64,000 nt of DNA from Amoeboaphelidium protococcarum (taxonomy: Eukaryota; Aphelidiomycota; Aphelidea), in assembly GCA_023515745.1 (NCBI GenBank), contig JALECJ010000256.1:806001-870000 (forward strand). Reading direction: 5' to 3'. Positions 38,561 through 50,779 of the stretch are shown in pieces. Under the pieces are notes generated by a model. That model did not search any database, had not been told where the DNA came from, and was given only the letters and a program-made list of their open reading frames with translations. The first letter of the stretch is position 1, and the number at the start of each line of letters is the position of its first letter. Made by a program: the position numbers and the translations under genes.

Positions 38561-40588
38561 TCAATTTATTCCGTTCTATGTCAACTATCCAATGTTGTGT
38601 ACTGCTTTTTTAATAAGAGCATTCGGAATCTTAGACAATACGCTCAGCTCGTACAGTTTCGATTCCAAGGCAAAGCATTTGTCGACATCGTCAGTCTCAG
38701 CATTATATTGATGAAACACTGACGCGTCATCTTCCTCTTCTTGGATCATATTGAGCACTTTCTGCGGAGATTTCAAAAGCATTCGATGTATCAGCGATAT
38801 CATTGAAAGCTACGACTGATGCCATGTCAAAGCAGTAGTTAAAATAGCGATACGCTTGATGAAGGCCGCCATTGAATTTGCACTCAATTCCGACGTTCCC
38901 CGGCCCAGGAACATGTTGCTCATCATCTCCTCTACAGCTTGCGTGATTTCCATTTCACATTCATACGAATTCTAATTCTACTGCATGTACGGAATCGCCA
39001 ATCTAAGAGTCCTGTATGCGGCAACCTTGAAGTCATTATACTCAACATTGACAATGATAGCTTGAAAGCTACAGAGCAACTTCATACCAGTTTACACACA
39101 CAGCATGACGTCAAGAGGCGATAGTTCATCATCATTGGCGATGATTTTGCGCAAAAATATCACCAGCTCCTGAAAGAACTCTACATTGATCAGACGAGCA
39201 AACTTTGAGAGGCCCTTCAGCGTAACTTGGAGCAAATGACTATTATTGTTAAACTTTAGCACGCGAACATAAATGGAGAAGAGATGCTTTAAAATTTCAG
39301 CCTGGTACTTGACGCGTTCCTCAACACCAACTACAGCATCAGCTTCCTTCAACTCAAGCTCGACTTCCTTCTGAACTTTCAACTGCTTCTTCTACTTCTT
39401 GGACATATGTGCCTTCTTATCCTGTGCACCCATCTTTCTCTTATTATTCTTACCACCATTCCTATCATTCTACTTGAGATCAGTGGTGAGCTCAAGGAGA
39501 AGCAAAGGCTAAAGCACGCATGCTCGAATCTTTGCTCCTTTCACTTTCACCAAGTCTGCAATTAGCTTCACAATTTCAAGGCTAGTCCTTCCATCCGCAT
39601 CGTTCGTGATGATTTTCTTTACACTATCACAACAGAGAGACGATACAGCATCAACAGTGTATCCATGTACGGCTGCTCGCTCCTTATCATTAAAGTATAA
39701 ATTCATCCGCTTCACAACGCCAGATATAACGCGAGAGCTATGGTTAAAATGAGACAGGGAGACTGCCAACTCGCAGAGACATTTCACCGCAGTGTACAAA
39801 ATAGAATAATCCTAGCTACTAGATTTCGCAGAGTTTTCTTTTCCAGAAAATGTATTTCTACTGGCCAGTTAATCCAACTGATCCACGTATTATTTATAAT
39901 TACTGACCAGAGCTTCTTCATAGTCACGAACTTTGCGCACCTCCTTCGACACTTTCTCAGCGCGCTCCTTCTCCGTCAACTCTCGGACTCTATACGAAGG
40001 CACAATATCTGCAAAGATTGCACACAGACTGAGCATTGCCAACTTGACTACGCGTTTATCACCATCTTTCAAATGCGCACGGATAATCTTCAATTTACCA
40101 ATGTTATCCTCGTTATTCTGCAATATCAAAGCCGCGGTAGAGCCAATCTCGATCTTTTTATCGGCAAAAGAGAGTACCTTTTTACCGTTCGATATATCGT
40201 TACTACCTTTCTATTGATCAACAATTTAAGCATCATTACTATCAAATGTTTAATCAGTTCCTATAATGTCCTCCGAATCGACTTACTTCGCGTCATTTAG
40301 ACGGCGATCATTGGTGATCCATTTACCATCAGATGTCTTTATCATCAAGCCTTGATCTCTATTGAGCAATTTGCTATCAAAAGATTTCGCTTTATGGCCA
40401 TCCTCGAAATTAAATTCTTCATTGCAGTCATCATCCGATTACATATCGAGGCTATCCATATCGACTTGGCTTGATTGAAAAAACTCCAAATCTTCCTTGT
40501 TCAATTCCAAATCTTCTTCTTCATCAGAGTACTGAGCAACCACTTACCCTTTCAATGGCTTATTCAATAACTTAATCTACATAGGCAT
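38561..40588 (-). CDS. NOC3: Nucleolar complex protein 3 (NOC3)
   Basis: Intronless, 675 aa. The N-terminus has short acidic and Gln-rich parts; TAG and TAA Gln codons occur from codon 4 onward. The conserved core shows KIIRAHLKDGDKRVVKLAML and SLCAIFADIVPSYRVRELTE followed by KVSKEVRKVRDYEEALVSNYK, then the helical CBF-type region (YTAVKCLCELAVSLSHFNHS; GMKLLCSFQAIIVNVEYNDF) and the end SVLSKIPNALIKKAV. NOC3 partners NOC2 in 60S maturation and export and has a reported role in replication initiation in yeast. Confidence 0.93.
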
Positions 40589-40839
40589 TAATAATTTAAT
40601 ACTTATACAATACTGGTGATACAATTGCATACCTTTGCCTATGTGATTTGACGCGTCTTTTTACCCATAATATTGTGTGTGAATTTTGTCTGATTTTCCA
40701 ACTACTTTTTGATGATACAACGACCACTCGAAGTAAGCGGCTTTTATCTCTATTTTGTAGAGCCGATCTCAAATCTCGATATTTATACCTGCCGAAGAAG
40801 AATTCAATTTGGACTCGTCAAAACTCAGACAATATAATT

Positions 40840-41426
40840 ATGAAGATTTTGTTTGTATGTTTAGGGAATATATGTAGAAGGTACAGTAGTACACTGTAGA
40901 GATAGCACATTAATGTATGAAATGAGCAATTCATAGTTTGTAGTCCTATGGCAGAGGCTGTCATGAAACACCTGATTGATAAGAACGGCTTATAGTCTGA
41001 GGTGGAAGTTGACAGTGCTGGTACTAGTTCGTATCACATTGGATCTTCTCCTGATAACAGGTATATTAGTTTCGTAATGTTTTTATATTGACGTGAATAT
41101 GCCATCCAATGTACAGTAGAACTATAAAAGTGTGTAAGAGCAATGGCGTAAAAGTGGAACATCGCGCGCGTCAACTTGTGGATGAAGACTTTTAGCGATT
41201 CGACTATATACTGTGTATGGATGACTCTAATCTCTCCAACGTCAAGTAACGTGCTTCCAATGTTGCTAACAGCAAAGCCAAAATTTAGCTATTGGGATCG
41301 TATGATCCGCAAGGTCAAAGGATCATAGTCGATCCTTACTATGGCGACATGTCAGATTTTGAAGTTAATTTCTAATAGTGCCTCCGGTCGTGCGAAAATT
41401 TTCTGAAGCAAGTTGAATTAATCTGA
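40840..41426 (+). CDS. LTP1: Low-molecular-weight protein tyrosine phosphatase
   Basis: Three exons: 40840-40880, 40944-41060 and 41117-41426, with introns of 63 and 56 nt; 155 aa, the standard length. The first intron cuts the catalytic loop (CLGNICR|SPMAEAV), and splicing restores C-x5-R-S. Later parts match the family: VDSAGTSSYHIGSSPD, RTIKVCKSNGV, FDYILCMDDSNLSNV (the DP-type loop), and VDPYYGDMSDFE with the general-acid Asp. It dephosphorylates phosphotyrosine. Both introns end in AG after TGTA. Confidence 0.95.
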
Positions 41427-41667
41427 GTATCTTATTCAACATATGGTTCAGTTCTTCATTCTGTGCGTCTATTTTTTGATTCGTTTTGTAGAGCAGTTCA
41501 ACGCGTCCAGAGTTACAAAGCACAATCATTTTGCTGTAGGTCTCTTTCACTTGATTTCTCTGATCAAAAGCAAACACACTTTAGTTATAATTATGACCGC
41601 GACCTCGTTTGTTAGAAATACGTTTGCTTATATTAAAAGCGTGTCCAAAGAAGGTAAACTACTACAT
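41323..41667 (-). CDS. Antisense ORF of 114 aa with coiled-coil character (doubtful)
   Basis: A minus-strand frame from ATG at 41667 to TGA at 41323 overlaps the last 104 bases of LMW-PTP and the first exon of the next gene. Its middle is strikingly heptad-like (LLYKTNQKIDAQNEELNHML followed by NKILRLIQLA). I do not recognise a family. Because it overlaps coding sequence at both ends it may be a chance frame; reported so the overlap can be tested. Confidence 0.25.
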
Positions 41668-42754
41668 ATCTAGATATTCTATATCATATCCAATATATTT
41701 TGCTTTTATAAGGTAGCTTTGTTCTTAAAGTAAGCCGCTACATTGGATCGAGAGAAAGTTCTATTTCAGTTTGATACGCCAGAATCTGTAAAATCATGGG
41801 GATATGGATGCGATTAAGATATTGGTGGATACAGTCAGGCTAGGATTGGATTCTCAGATGATGGTGCTTTGAAATTCAATGGAACTTTGTCTCTTGCTTT
41901 GAAGCCTTCATCTGATGCCATATACTCTGGTTATGTTGCCCTGCGATCACGCGTAAGAAATTGAATCTCGACCGTTCAACCTGATTTTCATTATAATGTA
42001 TCACCATCACTATGTGTAGTTGCGCAAGCGTCAGCACTTATTTGATAGACGTACATATGATTGCTCTTAATGGAATTATATTGTTCTGAATATGAAGGGT
42101 GATCATCGGACATACTCATTCAATTTCAAGACCTCTCGATCATTTTCTGGAGACTTGTACATGTGTAAATTCAAGTTTAGCACTCCATACGAATGGGAAC
42201 GCGTCATTGTAAGATTATTATCGAGATAGCAATATTATTTTATAATGTAAGGCTGTCATAAATAACAAATAATGTAGCTACCTATCGATTATTTTCATAG
42301 AACAAATTGCGGTGTTGAGTACATGAGACAACATCCACCGAATATGGAGAATATTTAAAGTTTTGGATTACTTCTAGCGGATAATCTTCCTGGGCCATTT
42401 CATTTAGAGATTAAATCTATTGAAATGTCTAATCTCGAGATGGAGCGATAGTAAATGGATAATGCGTAGTTTCAGTAGTTGATCACCAAGAATTTGCATG
42501 ATCCCACGCATAAGCGAAAGAACTGGAGTGATATGAGAGAGGGTGTGCAATCTTTAATTGGATTTGATATGGGTAACGGCATGATTGAGTCTAAGGAGCG
42601 TTATGCTCGACGATTTGAACGTAAGCAAAAACATCTAAAGCCTTTTGATAATCAGGCTCCAGGATCGTTGCATGATCTGTTCAGCCAGGTTGAAGAAGGA
42701 GGTAAGCAGCAAGATAGACAAGATGATCAGAAAGAACGCGTCAATGGGAAATGA
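41593..42754 (+). CDS. NDUFAF1: Complex I assembly factor CIA30 / NDUFAF1
   Basis: Four exons: 41593-41653, 41717-41952, 42020-42208 and 42278-42754, with introns of 63, 67 and 69 nt; 320 aa. The N-terminus (MTATSFVRNTFAYIKSVSKE) is a plausible mitochondrial leader. The CIA30 beta-sandwich shows FDTPESVKSWGYGCDQDIGG, SGYVALRSR, YDCSQWNYIVLNMKGDHRTY, WERVILPIDYF and FGLLLADNLPGPFHLEI. TAA at 42068-42070 is the Gln of DCSQWN, where the animal protein also has Gln. The C-terminal 100 residues are a charged, Gln-rich extension I do not recognise. CIA30 chaperones mitochondrial complex I assembly, so the organism should have complex I. Confidence 0.92.
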
Positions 42755-43015
42755 ATTCTCTGTTGAATCCATTCTTACAATTTATTATCTCTATTGAATT
42801 TAATAATTAAATGCTTTTGATATCTAAAATTAAAAGTGATGTACAACAATTGGGAGGATCGTGGTAAAAAGCTTATCTGTGAAACATGCCGAAAGGAGAA
42901 CATCCGACGATCATTTCGTTGTTTTTCCTTCTTTCTTTCAGATTCTGGTTTGTTTTTTTTGTCGCCAAAGCATCATCATCATTCAAGGCTACATTTATAC
43001 AATTTACACTATATA

Positions 43016-44461
43016 ATGGGTTAATTTGCTTCAGCGTTTGATTAGGATAGTGGTAGTTATGACGAGCTGGATAAGATTACCAATATCGATGGTGGTCAAG
43101 TGGTGCCGTAAGGACTTTACTCTAAAGAGTCAATTGATTACGATGTCAGAATTGTTAAACGATTGATTATCCATAAAAAATTGGCTCCATTTTATCAAGG
43201 CTTTGGAGATGAGGATGAATTGAGATAATTTTATAGAAATTAATAGTAACAAATTGAGACTAATAGAATCAATTTAGCCAATGAGCAGTAGACGAAGAGT
43301 AAAAAGAGTCCTATGCTTGGTTTATTTGGTCGCCTGCCTTCATCTCATAGATTATAGTCTTCATCTTCAGATCAGATTAGTGCCAATATTTAGTCTGGTA
43401 ATAATTAAAATTTAAGTAATTCTAGGAGGAATACTATGAATATATCGACAGCAGATTCTAATGTGTTGGAGCATCTGCAGATTAATTCTTAGTTTATGCA
43501 AGCTCTGGAAAATCCAGTTGAATGTCCGATTTGCTTTCTATATTATCCTGCCAACATTAATTATACTAGATGCTGTAATTAGCCTATTTGTACCGAGTGT
43601 TTCCTTCAGATTAAGCGCTCAGAAGATGGTCGCAGTGCCACGTGTCCGTATTGTGTTGAATTTGAGTTTGGTGTTACTTATAATTTTAAAAATTCAATGG
43701 AGTAGGGACGCAAGACATCAAAGACTATGAGCAGAGCTGATGCCAAAGCTGCTTAAATGATGCGTTCTCAGTCTGAGGTATTGGAGGCTAGATTGACATC
43801 TCCGCTGACCACTCAAAGGCATAATGATACTGGCACTTTGACGAAATCGTAGAGTGCAGCATTTGTCGATAAGGATTATATTGTACTGTCTGATGATGTC
43901 AGACCAGAGGTGGTGGCCAAAATTAAGGAACGTTAGAGGTTAGCTGCCAGAGCCGCTGAGGAATCTGAGAGGGCCATGCGGAGAATGCGCCACCAGCACC
44001 GACATAGACGGCGTAGGCAGCCACATGATAGCGAAATTGTCCTCACCAGCCCGAATTATACATTCTTCCCCGGAATGTTGGACATCTCCTCCGAGATTGA
44101 AGATTTAATGTTGAATGAGGCTATCCGTCAGTCCATGCTTGAAGAAGAGGAGCGGTAACGGCATTTAGAACGTGAAGCCTCAGAAGCGCGTCTCGCCCAG
44201 TCGTCTTCTTAGTAATAATAGTAGTAGTAGTAGTAGTAGTAGCTCTCATAATAGCATCAAGAGGACAATTCTGAGTAGCAATAAAATTCTGCATAAGAAT
44301 AAAAGGCTGGCTAGCAACAGGATTAGAATGCTTCGCTGTCGGATGAGGACGATATTTTGCCTCTTTTTAAGATTGTGGAAAGCCCTCAGCAATAGTCTGA
44401 GTAATCTACGCCTTCAACATAGATATCTCCAACTGCAGATGAGCCCTCGCAGCATTCATGA
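43016..44461 (+). CDS. SIP5: Sip5-family zinc-finger protein
   Basis: 481 aa. Start MGQFASAF fits the MG (possibly N-myristoylated) start of the family; an in-frame upstream ATG at 42839 is less likely. Early block QGLYSKESIDYDVRIVKRLI and LAPFYQGF is the Sip5 N-terminal motif. The RING-like zinc finger reads VECPICFLYYPANINYTRCC, then NQPICTECFLQIKR and ATCPYCVEFEFGVTY; TAG at 43580-43582 is the conserved Gln of CCNQPIC. The rest is low-complexity, with a poly-Gln run written in TAG/TAA at 44210-44242. Yeast Sip5 interacts with Snf1 and Reg1; plant relatives are DA2-type ubiquitin ligases. Confidence 0.92.
44210..44242 (+). repeat. TAG/TAA microsatellite coding poly-Gln
   Basis: Eleven in-frame triplets, all TAG or TAA, inside the Sip5 frame, encoding an 11-residue Gln tract with no CAG or CAA. 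Confidence 0.9.
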
Positions 44462-44675
44462 CAAGTAAGTGTGTTTTTGTGCAATATAAAATACCTCTGA
44501 TCATCTGTCTCTCTGTTTCGTTTCACAGAAACGCGTCCACTTTCCGTTTCAGTTTCTCTCTCGTTTTACTTTCAACATGCAGCAACCTTCCTCTCTTACT
44601 TACTGCATCCATTTTTAGAAATATTTTTATTTCCAGTATTGAGTAGCATATATATAAAAATTAAAGTAATTTATT

Positions 44676-47600
44676 ATGGACAAGTTAGTGGATTAGACTG
44701 ATGCTCTGTTTGCTGAAAAGATTGTAATCTCTGAGGCTCCGACTAGCTTCCTGGACAAGTTGTTTCATCAAGGCTCAAGCACTCCGACTGGACTCGATGA
44801 TACTTTAACAAGTAATAGTGATAAAGAGAATGATGGCGACTCTGATAATGATGATATAGCTGTGGATAGTGATTAATAAAGGATGTAGAAGTTGAGACGG
44901 TAAGAGATTGAATTCGAAGAGGGTCTATTCTTGGATGGAATTGGCGTGGAGGCATTGGAGGAGCTCATTGCTCTGTGCAAGCAATGGATAAGATCGGGTA
45001 AGGATGATTTCTGGCGGCACTTGAACCTCATCGCCAAATTATCGAATGGTGATTTTAGCCAGCGTCTGTCTGAGATGGCTATTCAGAATGACAAGGACAG
45101 TCAGAAGTCTTCCACTAAGAATCGATCCAAGAAAGGACGCAGGTCATCCATTAGAATGTCAGTCTCTCAGGGTGAAATGGATGTCTCGAGCAAATGTCTC
45201 GTTGCAATTCTCGACCGACTGATTTAACGCGCTCTTGACCAGAATAATATTGAGGTTGGCATAAAAGCTGGGTAGGCTTATTTGAATTTATTACAACTTC
45301 CAGGTAAGATTATCTCATTGTTTCCTGGTATATTACAATTTAATCCGCAGTGTTGTAGGAGCCAATGCTTATTATCATATCTTTTCAAACATTGTTCTAC
45401 ATAATGTTGCCTCACTTATCAGGTCCCCTATATCGTCCTTGAGTCTGTTTGAGTAGTAAAAAGATAACGATGATGAGGCAGAACAAGATGCACTGACTGA
45501 ATTGGAGTTGAAAGATATTTACTAGGCTACGATTGACTTGATATCTGAATTTTGCACTTTCTGTTATCAAGTATCCTTAAAGAGCTACGGTGAATTGCTG
45601 TATCATTTGATATCAGTTCTAGTTAATGTGTCTTAAGTGGGAATGCAGATCAAGAATTAGAATTTAAAGCATGCAAAGTTGTTGCCGTAGTTGCGCCAAG
45701 AGTCGCAGGAAGCCTTATCACTCATCATTGACGAGAAGCATGGTGCTTGTGGTAAAATATGTGCCTAAATGTTCTTGGAATTGCTTCCACTGATCACCCT
45801 TCAGGTCTCTTTTGAACAGTCCGGATTGAATAGGCAACTAATTTCTGAAGCAGATCACGCTGTAAGATTTGTGAAATTGATTTTATCCAACAATCGCAAT
45901 TAAGATGATCTACCTAAGGATCGATCGGTGTAATTTCAAGGATATGTGTTGATCTAATAGCTTGCCTTTACCGTTGTCGATAAGGCTGAGTTTCGTGCTT
46001 TTGTTAATGGAGTAATTCTGGGAGTTTTGCCATTGTTGGATGAGTCTCTGCAAGTGAAGTATATCGACTGGCTGGGCAAGTTATCGTTTAATGCAAAGAA
46101 TACTCTGAGAGCATTTGCTTTTGACCTGCAGTCATCGATACTCATGCATTAAAGCATCAACATCGATGAAAAATCAGTAGCGTCTATTATTGAAGTGCTG
46201 CTAAACGGTTGTGCGGATAAGATTCCGACTGTGAGGGCCAGAGCTCTTACCTGTACTGGTCAAGTTCTTGAGTGTGCAATGGAGAACAAGGATAAGCGAT
46301 ACTTTTTGCAACATGTGCAGAGTCACTTCCCGAGTTTCTTGAGTACCATAGTCCGCCGTTTGAATGATGAAAAGTCTACGGTTCGTCGCCCGACTGTGGG
46401 TGTTGCCAAGTTTATCATTATGGCTCACTACATGGAATAACTTAACATTGAACATGTGAAATTTCTGCTAAAGCAGCTCGCTGAAAGATACAAGGATCAT
46501 GTGATGACCATTCGCAAGTCAACTGTGAGGTGCTTGACTGAGCTTGTGACTTTGTTCCCCGAGATGGAGGCTATGTGGAATTATTGGATCCAATGCTGCT
46601 TTAACTCTTTAAAAGACACTGAGGTGCCTGTATAAGAAGAGGCGGTGAATTGCTTCTAAGATTTGGTTTTGAAGGTGGATGATGACTAACGTGGTATATT
46701 CTTAGATCAGTTTTGCAAGTGTATTTACTCGTCCAATTACACGTATCATTCCCTTCTGTCATTGATGATCGAGATGTATATACGTAAGGAGCCGTTGCAG
46801 GAAGAATTTATAAAACACTTGGTTGTTGAGACGAGGAATAGAAAGGTTGATGCCGGTTATTGGATGTTCTTATCGACTATCTCCTGCTGGAGTAAATCTG
46901 GTATTAGCGAAGGAGATTTACTGTTTGGCTGGGATTTACTCAAGATGGATTTGACGTAGCCATTTTGCCCGTATGTGCTCAAGCTAATTAGCTGTCAGGC
47001 CTCTCTGCTCTCTGAAGCTTGTAACAGCATGATATTAGGTGAATTATTGGAATATGTTCGCGCATTCAGTGCGCCAACAGCATTGCTATCTTACATATTT
47101 GCAGCCATCTAGTCTATTTGTAAATTGAATGCAGATACTTTGTGGTAGGTGGATCTGATGTTAATGCTAGAAATCAAGATTATTGAGGTTGTCGATAGAG
47201 GCTTACGTTTGAAGTAGGATCAAGTTTCAAAAATCATATTCTCGTATGGTGAAATGGCACTCATCAATCCGCAGTTGGTCAAAGAGTCTATCTGTGATAA
47301 ACTGCTGATGTTGATAGCTGCTGCTACTTCTAATCATGTCATCCACTCTAGTGTGATTCAAGGACACGTTTACATTGCTTTGGGTAAAATTGCTTTAGTG
47401 TATGATAAATTAGCCAAACAGTACGTGCCTGTGTTTGCGCGAGAGCTGGAGAGTTCTAAAGATGTTGTTGTTAGAAATAATGCAATGATGACTCTAGTTG
47501 ATTTGTGTAAGAGATACACCAGAGTGGTTGATCCGTATATTCCAACCATATCGAATTGTTTGGCTGACTCAAATGCCAACATACGCCTGCAGGCAGTGTC

Positions 47601-48375
47601 ATTATTGACTAATCTGCTTTAAGAAGATTATATAAAATGGAAAGGAGCCTTAATATTCAAATTCTTGTATGCTGTCGTTGATGTCCCATCTGTATCGAAT
47701 ATGGCAAAGACGTGCATGTTGCAAATCTTGGGTAAGAATAGTCAGGTGATATTCTCAAGTTTTGTCGATTCCATCTTCTTTTTTAATGATGCCATGCAAG
47801 GAAGAGCTGCATTTCTTCTTAGTGCCGCAGAGTCTGGACGGAACAAGTTCTCCCTAGCAGGTGTCAATGAAATGATGCAGCAGAAGCGCATGGAGGTTTA
47901 TTCTTTTGCGTTGTAGCACATGAGCGATGAACACAGATTCCTGTTAACCAAAAAGCTTTGCACCGATATCCTCAAGGCTTACGTCGATGATGCGATAGGA
48001 CTCGTGGAAGAGTGTGATAAGTCTGTCCTGATCGACACTTTGCATGTTCTCGCTTGTAAAGATATCAAAAGTAATTTGAAACCTATCAAGGCTGATGAGG
48101 AAGAGGAATTGTCTGAAGCTGCCGAGAAGAAGTTGAATGCTATCAGTAACAAGATTCACAGCTAGATCTCTCGTAAAATTGCTGTTGAGAATATCATACC
48201 AATTGTTATCAAAATGAAACACAAGCTGGAGTCGATCAGATCTCCGCTGCTGAAGCACCTGATGATCTATCTGAGAGAAGTAGTCTCCGACTTTCGCGTT
48301 GAAATGGAAGACATTCTGGCATCTGATAGGCAATTGGCACAGGAAATTGAATTTGACTTGAGACAATACAGTTGA
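44676..48375 (+). CDS. NCAPD3: Condensin II non-SMC subunit CAP-D3
   Basis: Two exons, 44676-45303 and 45359-48375, with a 55-nt intron; 1214 aa, HEAT-repeat throughout. Diagnostic region: AKQYVPVFARELESSKDVVV, VRNNAMMTLVDLCKRYTRVV, SNANIRLQAVSLLTNLLQED followed by YIKWKGALIFKFL, then IFSSFVDSIFFFN and GRNKFSLAG. These match animal and plant CAP-D3 (cnd1-type HEAT block followed by WKG and FF..FIECIFHFN). CAP-D3 belongs to condensin II, which compacts chromosomes in prophase. Most fungi have lost condensin II, so this is a lineage-informative gene. The acidic, Gln-containing N-terminus is less conserved. Confidence 0.88.
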
Positions 48376-48589
48376 TTTTCAGTGACAATAAATCGTTGAT
48401 TTTCAGTTAATTTGATATCTCTATCACTCTATCAATTTTTGATCTCAACCAATACGCGCGTTTCATATGCGAATGTAAAGTGATGCGCGTCTACTCTATC
48501 CCGTGCGCGCTTCTCTTCAGTTGTTTAAAAACAAAGTGAAACGCAATTTCATCAAAGCGGATAGTAAATTGTGAAGTTAACAATTCAAT

Positions 48590-49649
48590 ATGCCATCATA
48601 GCTATAAATATATCTTTATTGGCCAAATGTGGTTGGTAATGTTTATCTTCTGTTTTGTATAATGATAAATTGTTGGAGTAAATTTAAGTTTTGTGTGTAG
48701 GATATGTCAGAATACTCTTGGCCGTGGTTGCATGTTATACGATGGATAAGGACCCATCTATCACGGCAGCTGCTTATGTGGCCTCTTGTCTGTTCGATGC
48801 ACTTGATGGCTACCTTGCACGGACTCTGAATTAGAGTAAGACTCTAGTTGATTTCAAGTATCATTAAATTAATTAAATAATGCTTATGTTCGACGGTCAT
48901 TGTAGAGTCTAAATTTGGAGCCGTTCTAGACATGGTTATCGACAGAAGCACGACAGCTTCATTGATGGTATACCTTGCTGTAACTCATCCTCATTATGCC
49001 ACATTATTTCAAGGACTGATTGCTCTAGACTTCACGTCCCATTATATGCACATGGTGAGCACTTTGCAGGCAGGTAATGACGACCATAAAAAGAGTTAGG
49101 CCAACAGTTTCTGGCTACTGCGTTTATACTATGAGAACAGAGCAGTTCTGTTTGGTCTATGCGCTGCAAATGAATTATTTTTCATCGCCATGTACTTGGC
49201 TGCATTTCCTGAAATGTACCACAAAGGTTAGATGTTTACTTTACTCTATACATTTCCAATTATTCAAGTCTTGTCATTTTAATGTAGTTACTTTAATGGA
49301 TAAGACTCATAATGTCTGGATTTGGGTAATGTTTGTCTGCCTGCCCTGGTGCACGTTGAAACACTTTATTAATGGCATACAGTTACTGATTTCTTGCGGA
49401 ACACTGACCGCCATCGATGCTCATCCCTCTATTAAAGTCCCTGTCGACATCACATTGTAAATTAATGAGGGAGATATTGTGGAGGCTGACATTACGGCGC
49501 AAATACCACAGTTGAAGGCAGACGCGACTTCCAAATCTGCAACAAAGTCGCGTGGTAGAAGTCGTTCTCGAGGTAGATCACTAAGTAAGAAGTAGTAAAT
49601 TGCTGCGGATTCTTTTGCTCAAGAGACTCCTCGCCAGCGTAAAAAGTGA
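48590..49649 (+). CDS. PIS1: Phosphatidylinositol synthase
   Basis: Four exons: 48590-48635, 48701-48835, 48906-49226 and 49288-49649, with introns of 65, 70 and 61 nt; 287 aa. Start LYWPNVVGYVRILLAVVA matches PIS (YLYYPNLIGYVR). The CDP-alcohol transferase motif DG-x2-AR-x8-G-x3-D-x3-D is intact (DGYLARTLNQ then FGAVLDMVID) and is split by an intron. Later LDFTSHYMHMVST and FGLCAANELFF fit PIS rather than other family members. The C-terminal 70 residues are a basic, RGRSRSRGRS-type extension beyond the usual end. It makes phosphatidylinositol from CDP-DAG and inositol in the ER. Confidence 0.94.
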
Positions 49650-49823
49650 TATTTAAATTCTAAGTAATATTATTTATTTTACTGTTGGGAGACTATATAT
49701 GGATGTTTGTAATTACCATTAGCTTCCTATTGATTTCCTTTCGTTTCAACTTTTCAACTTTTCATCTTGAAACATCCTGATAATATTGGCGACTTTTAGA
49801 TATAGTACGCATTTTAATAACAT

Positions 49824-50733
49824 ATGAGCAGGAGAGCATCCAAGTAAGTATCTGTTGAATTTATGGAGTATTTAATATTTATGTTTTTGTTGTAGAGGTG
49901 TATCGTATGCTGGGCTTGATGTTGAAGATGACGATTCCGACTTTCAAGACAGTTCTCAACCTGTGAAAGGTATTGATGATGGTTCTAAACGCCAAAAGCA
50001 GAGTGGGCAAGAACGAAAGTTATCATCATAATCACTGTCATCTTAATAAAAGAAGAAAATAGTTAAAAAGAATTCTGGTTAGAATAAACCAGAAGATGTA
50101 AATTTGCCATAAAATTCAAGTAATTTGTCTTATCACAAAGCTGAAGGTGAGGTGTCTGATGCCGAGACTGTAGTTCTTGAAACGGTTGAAACGTCTCAAA
50201 AGACTTTAAAATCACCTCCGCGAGACAAAGAGAATACTGCAGAGAAATAACCACAATCAAATGTAAAATCTTTGACCAAAAAGAAAGTATAATTTAAGTA
50301 AGATTCTGCAGGAGAAGAGTCTGAATTTGAAGAAAGTAACGTTGATTCTGGCGATGAAAGTGATTTCAGTGATGCTTCTGCCTCCTCTTAGAAAGGCTCG
50401 GTAAAATCATCAACATCAAAGAAGCTGAAACCTGTTGCGACAAAAAAAGGTGCTCAAGTTAAAAGGGCTTAAGAGCCAGTAAAGACTGCAAGTGCTGTGA
50501 GTAAGCTTGAGACTAAGAGCTCCACAACGCAAAGCAAGTCTATAAGCGGTAAGTTATCGAATCCACAGCCAATGAAGCCATTATAGATCCCTACAGGTCC
50601 TCCTCCGCGACCAAAGATTCTCGCGCGTAAAAGTTCTGAGGGTATCACCGCGTTACTGGCAGGTAAATTTGGGGCTGATCCGTAAAAGAAGAGGAGAATA
50701 GTGAGTGGTCTATTTAGAAAGCCGTCAGCGTGA
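49824..50733 (+). CDS. Charged, disordered nuclear-type protein
   Basis: Two exons, 49824-49843 and 49896-50733, with a 52-nt intron ending TGTAG; 285 aa. Almost entirely Lys/Ser/Glu/Gln-rich with acidic patches (GEESEFEESN, GDESDFSD), basic clusters, and a C-terminal KKRRIVSGLFRKPSA. The N-terminus MSRRASKGVSYAGLDVEDDD faintly recalls RAD51AP1-type proteins, a guess I would not rely on. No folded domain is seen. Likely nuclear by composition. Confidence 0.7.
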
Positions 50734-50779
50734 TTCAAGTATACTTTAATCTATTGCAATCGTTGAAAAGTGCCGGATA

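Noticed and set aside
42839-43015. Longer 5' start for the Sip5 gene
   Set aside because: The frame is open and in phase, but it encodes low-complexity hydrophobic and His-rich sequence unlike Sip5; the MGQ start fits the family.
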